Assembly (NCBI RefSeq): GCF_042680805.1
Contig: NZ_JBHUEM010000003.1
Span: 643,651 to 707,650, forward strand
Length of the DNA stretch: 64,000 nucleotides
Direction: 5' to 3'
Source: Bacillus_CJ salitolerans
Lineage (GTDB): Bacteria; Bacillota; Bacilli; Bacillales; SA4
Made by a program: the position numbers and the translations under genes. Positions 37,769-46,314 of this stretch are shown here, piece after piece (positions within the stretch are counted from its first letter, which is position 1; each line of letters begins with the position of its first letter). Below the pieces are notes generated by a model. The model was not told the DNA's origin. It searched no databases and saw only the letters and a program-made list of their open reading frames with translations.

Positions 37769-37942
37769 GAAAGTATAAAAGTTTTCAGCAAGAGAATGGG
37801 CTAGTGACTTGGATCCAGCACCAGCACCCAGCCACTTGAAGTCAAATGTTCTGTCATGAATAAAAGGGAAAACCACTCTTTTTTTCATGGCAGAACATTT
37901 GCTCTGTCTGAGGCTAAACGGAGCGCCCTGACCCTTGTGTTC
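37769..37942 (+). repeat. Dispersed intergenic repeat, copy F (short subtype)
   Basis: Lacks the first hairpin as copy C does, but keeps the TGTCATGAA-type long stem. Starts 10 bp behind the mnmH terminator. Confidence 0.85.
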
Positions 37943-38083
37943 TTTTCATGACAACAGGCAGAAAAAATCAGTATTTACGTGGAATAAAACAATTATGATA
38001 AGAATAACTTTAAGGATTTTTACAACACTTTCCAATACATTTATGCTAAAATATGTTGGATATATAACGGGGATGGTGAAAGT

Positions 38084-39832
38084 ATGAGTATCTTTAAGGA
38101 TTTATGGTGGTTTTTTAAGAAAGAAAAAAGATCTTATATGTTAGGTATTATCCTTCTAGCATTTGTTGCACTATTAGAATTAATCCCACCGAAAGTTATC
38201 GGAATTGTAGTCGACCATTTAACCGTTAATACTCTTACAAAGGATATATTACTAAAATGGCTTGGAGTCCTTTTAGGTATGGCGATAACAGTCTATGTTC
38301 TACGGTATTGGTGGCGTATTATGATATTTGGTGCCTCTGTGAGACTAGCTAGACTCTTACGCAACCAATTATTTGAGCATTTTACTAAAATGTCTCAAAA
38401 TTTTTATCAAAAGCGCAGGATTGGTGACCTAATGGCTCACTCTACTAATGACTTACAAGCGATTCAGCAAACAGCAGGGGCTGGGATTCTTACGTTAGTC
38501 GATTCACTTTTAACCGGTGGATTTGTTATGATCACGATGGCATTAACGATAAGCTGGAAATTAACATTGATTTGTTTAATCCCCATGCCGTTTATGGCTA
38601 TTTTAACGAATCACTATGGAACATTATTGCATAAAAGTTTTCATAAAGCTCAAGAGGCTTTTTCTTCGTTAAATGATAAAGTGCAAGAAAGTATTAGCGG
38701 AATTAAGGTGATTAAAACATTTGGCCAAGAGAAAGAAGATACAGACAGCTTTGTAAAGCAATCAAAGGATGTTGTGGATAAGAATATATCGGTTGCTAGG
38801 GTGGATGCTTTATTCGATCCTACCATTTCCTTAATTGTAGGAATTTCCTTTTTCCTTGCTATACTGTTTGGCTCAAGATTCGTTATGAACGGTGAGATGA
38901 CAATAGGAGAATTAATATCATTCACTACATATTTAGGGTTACTTATTTGGCCGATGCTTGCCTTTGGATGGTTATTTAATATCGTAGAGAGAGGAAGAGC
39001 ATCTTATGATCGAGTAAACTCTTTATTGGCCGAGAAAGAAGATATAACAGATGTTAGGGGGGCAATAATGACACGCCCAACTGGAGATATACAATATAAC
39101 ATTCAATCATTTGCTTATCCAACTAGTGATGAAATGGTCTTGAAAGACATTATCTTTACCTTGCATAAAGGGCAAACATTAGGGATTGTAGGAAAAACAG
39201 GTGCAGGCAAAACAACATTATTAAAGCTTCTATTTCGAGAGATTGAAGGATACGAAGGAGATATCAAATTCGGTGGGAACTCAATTGATTCGTATAGTCG
39301 TGAAGCGCTGAGATCATCTATCGGCTATGTTCCACAGGATCACTTCTTATTTTCAGCTACAGTAGCAGATAATATCTCTTTTGCTAAACCAGATGCATCG
39401 ATTGGAGAAATATATGAAGCAGCAAAACTTGCTCATATTCATCATGATATTATTCAGTTTACAGATGGCTATGAAACAGTAGTTGGTGAAAGAGGTGTGT
39501 CGTTATCGGGTGGACAAAAACAAAGGATATCAATAGCTAGAGCTTTAATCGTTGATCCAGAAGTACTCATTCTAGATGATTCTTTATCAGCAGTAGATGC
39601 TAAGACAGAAGAAGCTATTTTGAGTTCTTTAAAGCAGAATCGTCAAGGAAAGACAACAGTTATTACTTCCCATCGTTTAAGTGCAATTGAACATGCGGAT
39701 CTTATTATCGTATTAGATAATGGGGGAATATCCCAGTATGGAACACATCGAGAGTTAATGAATGAGACAGGCTGGTATAAGGATATGTATCACCGTCAAC
39801 AACTAGAAATTCTCGTGGAACATGGAGGTTGA
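38084..39832 (+). CDS. ABC exporter half-transporter, subunit 1 (degenerate catalytic site)
   Basis: 582 residues: six-helix membrane domain, then an ATPase domain with Walker A GKTGAGKTTLL, Q-loop VPQDHFLFS, signature LSGGQKQRIS, Walker B LILDDSLS and H-loop TSHRLS. The residue after Walker B is D instead of the catalytic E. With the partner downstream, this is the pattern of heterodimeric exporters such as BmrCD with one dead ATP site. Length 582 plus about 600 resembles B. subtilis YknU/YknV. Substrate unknown. Confidence 0.87.
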   Translation: MSIFKDLWWFFKKEKRSYMLGIILLAFVALLELIPPKVIGIVVDHLTVNTLTKDILLKWLGVLLGMAITVYVLRYWWRIMIFGASVRLARLLRNQLFEHFTKMSQNFYQKRRIGDLMAHSTNDLQAIQQTAGAGILTLVDSLLTGGFVMITMALTISWKLTLICLIPMPFMAILTNHYGTLLHKSFHKAQEAFSSLNDKVQESISGIKVIKTFGQEKEDTDSFVKQSKDVVDKNISVARVDALFDPTISLIVGISFFLAILFGSRFVMNGEMTIGELISFTTYLGLLIWPMLAFGWLFNIVERGRASYDRVNSLLAEKEDITDVRGAIMTRPTGDIQYNIQSFAYPTSDEMVLKDIIFTLHKGQTLGIVGKTGAGKTTLLKLLFREIEGYEGDIKFGGNSIDSYSREALRSSIGYVPQDHFLFSATVADNISFAKPDASIGEIYEAAKLAHIHHDIIQFTDGYETVVGERGVSLSGGQKQRISIARALIVDPEVLILDDSLSAVDAKTEEAILSSLKQNRQGKTTVITSHRLSAIEHADLIIVLDNGGISQYGTHRELMNETGWYKDMYHRQQLEILVEHGG

Positions 39833-39836
39833 GATA

Positions 39837-41636
39837 ATGGACGAGAATTTGATAAAAAATAAAACTTCTAAAGTTCAGCGTATGGTACTCCTGCGTTTGC
39901 TATCGTATGCAGTACCTCATAAATTATCATTAATCGTTGCGTTCATCTTATTGGTTTTAGCTACAATTGGAGAAACGCTTGGACCATATTTAGTAAAGGT
40001 ATTTATTGATGAATATTTAGTAAAAAATTCATTTCCATATAAACCTATTTTATATTTAGCAGTTGCCTACATCACGATTCAGATTGCAAAAGTTTTTATT
40101 ACCTATTTCCAGCTTTATTTATTTCACAAGATTGCGCTGAAGATTATCCAACAACTACGAATAGATGTTTTTTCTAAAGTGCAGCAGCTAGGATTGAAGT
40201 TTTTTGATAAAACACCAGGTGGAAGTATTGTTTCTAGAGTAACGAACGACACAGAATCAATTAAAGATCTCTTTGTTAGTGTTTTATCTGTCTTTGTCCA
40301 AAACTTTTTCTTTTTATTTGGTATTTTTATTGCTATGTTCCTCTTAAATGTAAAGCTTGCCTTCTTCTGTTTAGGGATAATCCCTATAATTTTTCTTATC
40401 ATGAGCACTTATCGTAAATTAAGCTCGATATATTTTCATGATATGAGAGAGAAATTAAGTCAACTCAATGCTAAAATCAATGAGTCTCTCCAGGGCATGG
40501 CAATCATTCAAGTTTTTAGACAGGAACGTAGATTGAGAAGAGAATTTGAAGATATAAATGAGGGACATTATCAAGCAGGTATAAAAGGTATAAAATTAGA
40601 TGGGTTACTATTACGTCCTGCTGTTGACTTGGTTTATGTAAGTTCTCTTATATTAGTTCTTAGTTTTTTTGGAATTCAATCATGGAATAGTCCTGTAGAA
40701 ATTGGTGTTCTGTATGCTTTTGTAAACTATCTTGAACGTTTCTTTGAACCTGTTAATCAAATGATGATGAGATTATCCATGTTTCAACAAGCAATTGTTT
40801 CAGCAAGTAGAGTGTTCGACTTGTTAGATCATGATGAACTTGCTCCAAAGGCGATTGGGGACAAAAATCCAAAGATAACAGATGGAGTAATTGAATTTGA
40901 AAATGTAAGCTTTTCTTATGATGGTAAACGGGATGTATTGAAAGACATTTCATTTACCGCAAAACATGGAGAAACTGTTGCACTTGTTGGTCATACGGGA
41001 AGTGGTAAAAGCTCAATAATCAATTTACTAATGAGATTCTATCACATTGATCGAGGGGATATAAAAATTGATGGAGTATCTATAAAGGAATATCAGGACC
41101 AGGAGCTTAGACGAAAGATGGGGTTAGTATTACAAGACCCATTCCTATTTGCTGGTACAATAAAGCAAAATATACAGTTATACAATGAAGATATCACAGA
41201 CGCTGATATAGTAGAAGCTGCAAAATTTGTTCAAGCTGCTTCCTTTATTGAAAAATTACCTGAACAATACAACCAGGAAGTAACTGAAAGAGGGACAACA
41301 TTCTCAAGTGGCCAACGACAGTTAATTGCTTTTGCCAGGACAATTGCAACAAATCCTAAAATACTTGTATTAGATGAAGCTACAGCGAGTATTGATACCG
41401 AAACAGAAGGGAGTATTCAAGAAGCACTAGAAATAATGAGAAAAGGTAGAACAACGATTGCAATTGCACATCGTTTATCGACGATACAAGATGCTGATCA
41501 AATTCTTGTACTGCACCAAGGGCAAATCGTTGAAAAAGGTACACACCAGGAGCTATTGGATCAAAATGGTTTATATTACAAAATGTATTTATTACAAAAT
41601 CAAGCGACAGAATCGATTGAAAATATTGTATCTTAA
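39837..41636 (+). CDS. ABC exporter half-transporter, subunit 2
   Basis: 599 residues, same layout. Walker A GHTGSGKSSIIN, Q-loop VLQDPFLFAG, signature FSSGQRQLIA (first residues altered from LSGGQ), Walker B LVLDEATAS with intact E, H-loop IAHRLS. In a heterodimer, the intact E here faces the intact LSGGQ of subunit 1. The FSSGQ faces the D site, giving one active and one degenerate site. ATG 39837 follows GGAGGTTGA, which overlaps the end of the first gene. Confidence 0.87.
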   Translation: MDENLIKNKTSKVQRMVLLRLLSYAVPHKLSLIVAFILLVLATIGETLGPYLVKVFIDEYLVKNSFPYKPILYLAVAYITIQIAKVFITYFQLYLFHKIALKIIQQLRIDVFSKVQQLGLKFFDKTPGGSIVSRVTNDTESIKDLFVSVLSVFVQNFFFLFGIFIAMFLLNVKLAFFCLGIIPIIFLIMSTYRKLSSIYFHDMREKLSQLNAKINESLQGMAIIQVFRQERRLRREFEDINEGHYQAGIKGIKLDGLLLRPAVDLVYVSSLILVLSFFGIQSWNSPVEIGVLYAFVNYLERFFEPVNQMMMRLSMFQQAIVSASRVFDLLDHDELAPKAIGDKNPKITDGVIEFENVSFSYDGKRDVLKDISFTAKHGETVALVGHTGSGKSSIINLLMRFYHIDRGDIKIDGVSIKEYQDQELRRKMGLVLQDPFLFAGTIKQNIQLYNEDITDADIVEAAKFVQAASFIEKLPEQYNQEVTERGTTFSSGQRQLIAFARTIATNPKILVLDEATASIDTETEGSIQEALEIMRKGRTTIAIAHRLSTIQDADQILVLHQGQIVEKGTHQELLDQNGLYYKMYLLQNQATESIENIVS

Positions 41637-41641
41637 AACAA

Positions 41642-41670
41642 AAAGGGCCTCCATTTAAGAGGCTCTTTAC
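41642..41670. terminator. Bidirectional terminator between the ABC pair and the Spo0E-like gene
   Basis: AAAGGGCCTC/GAGGCTCTTT hairpin. The 3' end of the reverse-strand gene reaches into it. Confidence 0.75.
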
Positions 41671-41834
41671 TTATGTAAGACATTTAAATAAAGTCGATTA
41701 TACTTATTGAGTAGATCATCTAATTGTTTACTAGATTCAATAGTTATTGACGAAGTAAGCCCGTTATAGGCAACAATTTGAATCAGCTCTTGTCGTTTCT
41801 GTTCTATAAGTTGTAGAAGTTCATTTTTACCCAC
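41667..41834 (-). CDS. ynzD: Spo0E-family aspartyl-phosphate phosphatase (YnzD-like)
   Basis: A 55-residue protein starting with GTG at 41834 behind AAAGGA. It has the Spo0E layout: a helix (LLQLIEQKRQELIQIVAYNG) then the signature SSKQLDDLLNKYNRLY, matching SxxLDxLLxxY. Members dephosphorylate Spo0A~P and so delay sporulation. B. subtilis has ynzD in this gene neighbourhood, which supports the name. Converges with the ABC operon. 41835-42119 beyond it holds no other gene. Confidence 0.85.
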   Translation of the reverse strand: MGKNELLQLIEQKRQELIQIVAYNGLTSSITIESSKQLDDLLNKYNRLYLNVLHK

Positions 41835-42119
41835 GAGTACTTGTCCTTTCAGTTCACTTTATAATCATATGGTTAGTCTGTAATTAATAATTATAAATAC
41901 TTATGTAAATTAATTCAATGTAAATATCATTAAAAAATAGAAATACTAGTAACCTAATTCTACCATTCTATCATTCCATTTCAAAGCAAAATGCATAAAT
42001 TTATAGTTTTTTCCAGTTCGCGTTTTGGACACAAAGGTGTCAAGCTTTAGGTAGGATTCTTTCAACTGAATTTGGTAAAATGGAATGAAAGTTAAAGAAA
42101 CATAGGGAGTTGACTAACG

Positions 42120-42827
42120 TTGACAGATATTAATTTATTTTTAGCATTCGGTGCAGGGTTCTTATCATTTATTTCACCTTGTTGTCTACCGTTGTATCCT
42201 GCATTTTTATCTTATATTACAGGAATGAGTGTTAGTGATTTAAAAACCGAAAATGCAATGCTTCAAAAGAAAAGCTTTCTACATACTGCATGTTTTCTAG
42301 TCGGCTTCTCTGTTATCTTTTTAGCAATAGGTTTTGGCACAACTTTTGTTGGATCGTTTTTTGTGGATTACCAGGATTTAATTCGGCAATTAGGTGCCAT
42401 CTTAATTGTATTTTTTGGTTTTATGGTAGTCGGTCTACTAAAACCAGATTTCTTAATAAAAGACCGCAAAGTAACCTTTAAGAGCAGACCGACTGGCTAC
42501 TTTGGTTCCTTTTTAATTGGGTTAGCATTTGCAGCAGGATGGACCCCATGTACAGGGCCAATTCTACTGTCTGTTATCACGTTAGCGGCATCAAATCCAG
42601 GTTCGGGATTAATCTATATGATTGCATACATTTTAGGATTTGCAATACCCTTCTTCATTTTGTCATTCTTTATTAGTCGACTTAACTGGATCAAGAAGTA
42701 TAATGTGAAGATAATGAAAATTGGCGGTTATTTGATGATTGTTATGGGAGTATTTCTATTTTTTGATTGGTTAACTAGAATAACGATCTTTTTTACTAAT
42801 CTTTACGGAGGATTTACTGGATTTTAA
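42120..42827 (+). CDS. ccdA: Cytochrome c biogenesis membrane protein CcdA
   Basis: 235 residues, six predicted membrane helices. It passes electrons from cytoplasmic thioredoxin outward for cytochrome c maturation and spore thiol chemistry. The two conserved cysteine sites are in ISPCCLPLYPAF and GWTPCTGP. Start TTG behind AGGGAG. ccdB and ccdC homologues follow, but an extra gene is inserted between. Confidence 0.94.
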   Translation: MTDINLFLAFGAGFLSFISPCCLPLYPAFLSYITGMSVSDLKTENAMLQKKSFLHTACFLVGFSVIFLAIGFGTTFVGSFFVDYQDLIRQLGAILIVFFGFMVVGLLKPDFLIKDRKVTFKSRPTGYFGSFLIGLAFAAGWTPCTGPILLSVITLAASNPGSGLIYMIAYILGFAIPFFILSFFISRLNWIKKYNVKIMKIGGYLMIVMGVFLFFDWLTRITIFFTNLYGGFTGF

Positions 42828-42911
42828 TTTTATTACCTGCATTGTGAATGAAAGTATATTATAATGTTATAGACTAAGTAGAAAAACAAACAAAAAGGAA
42901 GGGAAGAGAAG

Positions 42912-43334
42912 ATGAAGACAAATGATTTAATACTCAAAACAACGACCAATATCATTGTGTTTATCATACTGGCCTTCTCATTCAAATTATTTTTAGTAGG
43001 TCACAATAACCCTGGTGGAGGATTTATTGGAGGATTAATGACTTCTGGTGCTTTAATTCTGATGTACTTAACATATGGAATAGGTCCAATGAAAAAAGTG
43101 CTTCGTGTTAGTTTCACCTTTTTAATTTCTTTAGGGTTAGCTATAGCGGTTGCAACAGGAATTGGTGCGTTTCTTTTTGATGCTCCATTTTTAAGTCATA
43201 CAGATGGGTATTTCTATTTACCTTTTTTAGGTAAAACACATCTAGCTACTGCTGTACTATTTGATGTTGGGGTATACTTAACAGTCATTGGAGTAACGAT
43301 GACGATTATTTTATCAATTGCAGAGGATAAATAA
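42912..43334 (+). CDS. MrpB/MnhB-like Na+/H+ antiporter subunit, orphan
   Basis: 140 residues with four hydrophobic helices. VGHNNPGGGFIGGLM and the TATAVLFDVGVY-like segment (HLATAVLFDVGVYLTV) are diagnostic of the MnhB/MrpB family. This subunit normally works only inside the seven-gene Mrp antiporter complex, yet no other mrp gene is in the window. It lies between ccdA and yneI, where B. subtilis has none. Ribosome site AAGGAAGGG. It may serve an Mrp complex encoded elsewhere, or act alone. Confidence 0.85.
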   Translation: MKTNDLILKTTTNIIVFIILAFSFKLFLVGHNNPGGGFIGGLMTSGALILMYLTYGIGPMKKVLRVSFTFLISLGLAIAVATGIGAFLFDAPFLSHTDGYFYLPFLGKTHLATAVLFDVGVYLTVIGVTMTIILSIAEDK

Positions 43335-43454
43335 TCATACTGGTTCTTTTTGCCTATTGAAGAGTAGGACTTTTTTCGCTAAAGTGAAAGAAGGTTTAAA
43401 AAATTTTGATTATTTATTTTATATTTTCTTGGTTTTAGGGGAGGTGTATGTTCA

Positions 43455-43814
43455 ATGGCAAGAATTTTAATAGTTGATGACGCAAAATTTATGCGAGTAA
43501 CTTTATCAAATATTTTACAAAAGGGAGATCATGAAATAGTAGGAGAAGCTGAAAATGGCACTCAAGCCATCCAGCTTTTTGAAGAGCTATCCCCTGACCT
43601 TGTAACTATGGATATAACAATGCCGGAAATGAATGGACTTGACGCACTTAAGGCAATTAAGAATAAAGCACCTCAGGCTAAAATCATCATGTGCTCTGCT
43701 ATGGGGCAACAAAAAATGGTGGTTGAAGCCATTGAAGCGGGTGCAAAGGATTTTATTGTGAAACCGTTTGAGGAAAGTCGTGTCTTAGAAGCTATTAATC
43801 GAGTTTTAGGATAG
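43455..43814 (+). CDS. yneI: CheY-like single-domain response regulator YneI (CcdB)
   Basis: 119 residues, a lone receiver domain. Acidic pair DD near residues 8-9, phosphoacceptor D in LVTMDITMP near 54, and the conserved K in FIVKPFEESRV near 104. In B. subtilis this gene (yneI, ccdB) lies between ccdA and ccdC. Its role there is unclear and it is not needed for cytochrome c synthesis. No kinase gene is adjacent. Confidence 0.92.
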   Translation: MARILIVDDAKFMRVTLSNILQKGDHEIVGEAENGTQAIQLFEELSPDLVTMDITMPEMNGLDALKAIKNKAPQAKIIMCSAMGQQKMVVEAIEAGAKDFIVKPFEESRVLEAINRVLG

Positions 43815-43821
43815 TACAGGT

Positions 43822-43856
43822 AGCCATTTAAGTACCAAACTTAATGGCTTTTTTTA
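43822..43856 (+). terminator. Intrinsic terminator after yneI
   Basis: AGCCATTTAAG/CTTAATGGCT plus T7. Confidence 0.8.
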
Positions 43857-43900
43857 TGTTGTTCGAGTTATAATACAAATAGTAAGGAAAAAAAGGGTTG

Positions 43901-44389
43901 ATGTTATTGGTAGTAGTTTCATCTATTTTAGCCATCATAATGGCAACTTTAGCCATTTTTATCCGGATGAAGGCCGCAAAAAGACCTGCATCTGTAAAAA
44001 AAATCATTTTACCTCCATTATTTATGAGCACAGGATCACTCATGTTCGTTTTTCCTATGTTCCAAGTCTCCCCACTTCAAGTGCTAGAGGCGGTAAGTGT
44101 TGGGATGATATTTTCGATATTTTTAATAAAGACTTCCCATTTCGAAATTAAAGATGATGAGATTTATTTACAGCGTTCAAAAGCGTTTATTTTTATTTTA
44201 TTTGGTCTCCTCATCTTACGTATCATCTTAAAAACCGTATTGAGCTCTTCTATTGATTTTGGTGAATTAAGTGGAATGTTTTATCTACTAGCATTAGGTA
44301 TGATTGTTCCATGGAGAATTGCTATGTACTTCTCTTATCGAAAGCTGTATACAGAGCTTGTACAAAAAATTGGAAATCCTACCATATAA
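43901..44389 (+). CDS. ccdC: Cytochrome c maturation protein CcdC
   Basis: 162 residues, several membrane helices, homologous to B. subtilis YneJ/CcdC. A loop with MSTGSLMFVFPMFQV and ending PWRIAMYFSYRKLY is family-typical. Codons upstream allow TTG 43898; ATG 43901 is given because the AAAAGGG ribosome site abuts 43898. Follows yneI and ends at a strong convergent terminator. Confidence 0.88.
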   Translation: MLLVVVSSILAIIMATLAIFIRMKAAKRPASVKKIILPPLFMSTGSLMFVFPMFQVSPLQVLEAVSVGMIFSIFLIKTSHFEIKDDEIYLQRSKAFIFILFGLLILRIILKTVLSSSIDFGELSGMFYLLALGMIVPWRIAMYFSYRKLYTELVQKIGNPTI

Positions 44390-44426
44390 AAAGCTCACTG
44401 GCAGTTTTGTGCCAATGAGCTTTTTG
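44388..44426. terminator. Bidirectional terminator between ccdC and yneK
   Basis: AAAAAGCTCACTGGCA/TGCCAATGAGCTTTTT, one mismatch, T runs on both strands. Confidence 0.85.
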
Positions 44427-44437
44427 GTGTTACGGAT

Positions 44438-44878
44438 CTAAGATAATAGCTCTTCATAAGGTCTAAGATCTATGTTTTTATTCTTCAGCGTTTTAATTAA
44501 GAATTTGTAATCTCTTTTTGGAGTAGCGATGATATAACCACGTATAACTAAATCTTGAGTAATAGAGGATGCTTTTTCTTTAAGTGCTAATTCCCCAATC
44601 TTACCGGCAATTTTTTGACGTGCCACGTCACGAAATAGCTCGGGAACAGGTTTTACTAAATCTTCTAACAATAGCTTTTGGTCATCTGTCCATAAATCTA
44701 TTGTTTTCTGTAAATAGTAGTCCTGCCAGTCTAACTCGCTTTTACCATCATTTTTGGGAAGTCTTTTTAAAAACTTTCGGAACATAAAAAAACCACCAAT
44801 TGCCATCATTGTGACTAAAAAAACGACCCAAAATAAGATAAACCATAGAAACCAACCTTCTAATTGCAATTCCTTCAC
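44438..44878 (-). CDS. yneK: DUF2621 membrane protein YneK
   Basis: 146 residues: one N-terminal membrane helix (WFLWFILFWVVFLVTMMAIG) and a cytoplasmic helical domain with DWQDYYLQKTIDLWTDDQK. Family function unknown; same position and orientation as B. subtilis yneK. The GTG start at 44878 has a poorly placed ribosome site; TTG at 44869, with GAGGTGA before it, is an alternative. Confidence 0.85.
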   Translation of the reverse strand: MKELQLEGWFLWFILFWVVFLVTMMAIGGFFMFRKFLKRLPKNDGKSELDWQDYYLQKTIDLWTDDQKLLLEDLVKPVPELFRDVARQKIAGKIGELALKEKASSITQDLVIRGYIIATPKRDYKFLIKTLKNKNIDLRPYEELLS

Positions 44879-45434
44879 CTCATAGTAACAAACTTCCTAG
44901 CATTATTATCGTAAAAAATGATTCATTATTCAAGTTTTTACCACTGGTAAAGGGTAACACATTATAGTGGGACATACAGAACTGACATTCAATTTGTAGA
45001 AGAGTGGAATGTAAAAAAGTGAAAATGCAGGAATCGTTTTGTACAGACAATGCAGTGAAGCCTTGCTTTAAACATTCCTTTGCTGTGATATCGACAAAAA
45101 TAGTACCTTAGAACAACATTAGATGAATATTGCAAAGCACCTAAATTACACTCTTTGACAATGTGTTTGATATTTCGACAATCATGCTGATAATTAGACA
45201 TATTCAGAAAATTTTAACGAATCAGTTATATACTATATATAAGCATGTAGTGGAATTTTCAGCCATGAGAACTGATTTATAATATATATTAGGTAATGAT
45301 AACGCTTTCACTCACTAATTGAGCCTTTTCCTTATGACTTTCCGTAAAGTTCTTGAAACATATTTCGTACATGGTAGTATTAAAAACGTTGTTGTTAATG
45401 AGAACAAAAATACGAACGTCTAGGGAGAGATTTC
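44879..45434. other. Long intergenic region before proCBA
   Basis: No convincing gene; cotM of B. subtilis would be in this place but is absent. It holds a cre-like palindrome at 45297-45310 (TGATAACGCTTTCA, one mismatch to the CcpA consensus) and the pro promoter. No T-box (no GGTGG-type specifier/antiterminator element) was found. Confidence 0.5.
45353..45380 (+). promoter_or_regulatory. Probable proCBA promoter
   Basis: TTGAAA, 16-bp spacer, TAGTAT, 54 nt before the proC start. The cre-like site lies 43 bp upstream. Confidence 0.5.
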
Positions 45435-46280
45435 ATGTTAAAAAACAAGAATATCGCATTTTTAGGTGCTGGATCGATGGCAGAAGCAATGCTTGCTGGG
45501 ATCGTAAGTGCAAATAAAGTATCCAAAGAACAAATATATGTCACAAATAAAAGTAATGAAAGACGTTTAAAAGAGTTACAAAAGAGGTATGGAATTCAGG
45601 TATCGAAAGGAGATCAGCTTTCTTTTGATCATATAGATGTATTTATCCTTGCAATGAAACCAAAAGACGCAGAAGCAGTACTCACCTCCATAAAGGACCG
45701 CTTAAAACCACATCAACTTGTTGTATCAGTCCTAGCTGGTATTACAACTTCTTATATGGAACACCACTTACAAGACGGTCAACCAGTTATACGAGTGATG
45801 CCTAATACATCTAGTATGATTGGAGAATCAGCAACAGCCATATCTCCAGGAAAGTATAGTTCTAATGAACACATTAAGATTGCAACAGAGCTTTTAACTA
45901 GTATTGGTGAAGTATTTGAAATAGAAGAAGAGCAAATGGACATCTTTACAGGAATTGCTGGAAGTGGACCCGCTTACTTTTACTATTTGATGGAGCATAT
46001 GGAGAAAGCGGGTAAGGATGGTGGATTGGATACAGAAACAACTCGCCATATTATGGCGCAAACTATATTAGGTGCTGCAAAAATGATTTTAGAAAACGAT
46101 GAAACACCTTCTCAATTAAGAAAGAATGTGACATCACCGAACGGTACAACTGCTGCTGGTTTAGAAGCACTTGCCCAATATGGTGGAGGGAAAGCTATTT
46201 CACAAGCGATAAAGCATGCAGCAAGTAAATCAATGGAAATTAGCTCGCAATTAGAGAAAAAGCTATTTATACAAATATAA
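45435..46280 (+). CDS. proC: Pyrroline-5-carboxylate reductase
   Basis: 281 residues. NAD(P)H-dependent last step of proline synthesis. N-terminal Rossmann motif FLGAGSMAEAM, VIRVMPNTSSMIGE, and the C-terminal family signature LRKNVTSPNGTTAAGLEAL. First gene of a three-gene proline operon (proC-proB-proA), an order unlike the proBA/proHJ split of B. subtilis. Start ATG behind AGGGAGAG. Confidence 0.94.
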   Translation: MLKNKNIAFLGAGSMAEAMLAGIVSANKVSKEQIYVTNKSNERRLKELQKRYGIQVSKGDQLSFDHIDVFILAMKPKDAEAVLTSIKDRLKPHQLVVSVLAGITTSYMEHHLQDGQPVIRVMPNTSSMIGESATAISPGKYSSNEHIKIATELLTSIGEVFEIEEEQMDIFTGIAGSGPAYFYYLMEHMEKAGKDGGLDTETTRHIMAQTILGAAKMILENDETPSQLRKNVTSPNGTTAAGLEALAQYGGGKAISQAIKHAASKSMEISSQLEKKLFIQI

Positions 46281-46314
46281 TCTAAAGGCAGAAGATAAAT
46301 ACAGGAGTGATAGA

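Noticed and set aside
42290..42481. Forward 63-codon frame inside ccdA
   Set aside because: Out-of-frame shadow of a clear ccdA gene.
44989..45201. 70-codon reverse frame between yneK and proC
   Set aside because: Cys/His-rich random composition, no ribosome site, no resemblance to any family.
44879..45434. T-box or proline riboswitch upstream of proCBA
   Set aside because: No T-box core sequence, specifier loop or antiterminator could be found; only a promoter and a cre-like site.
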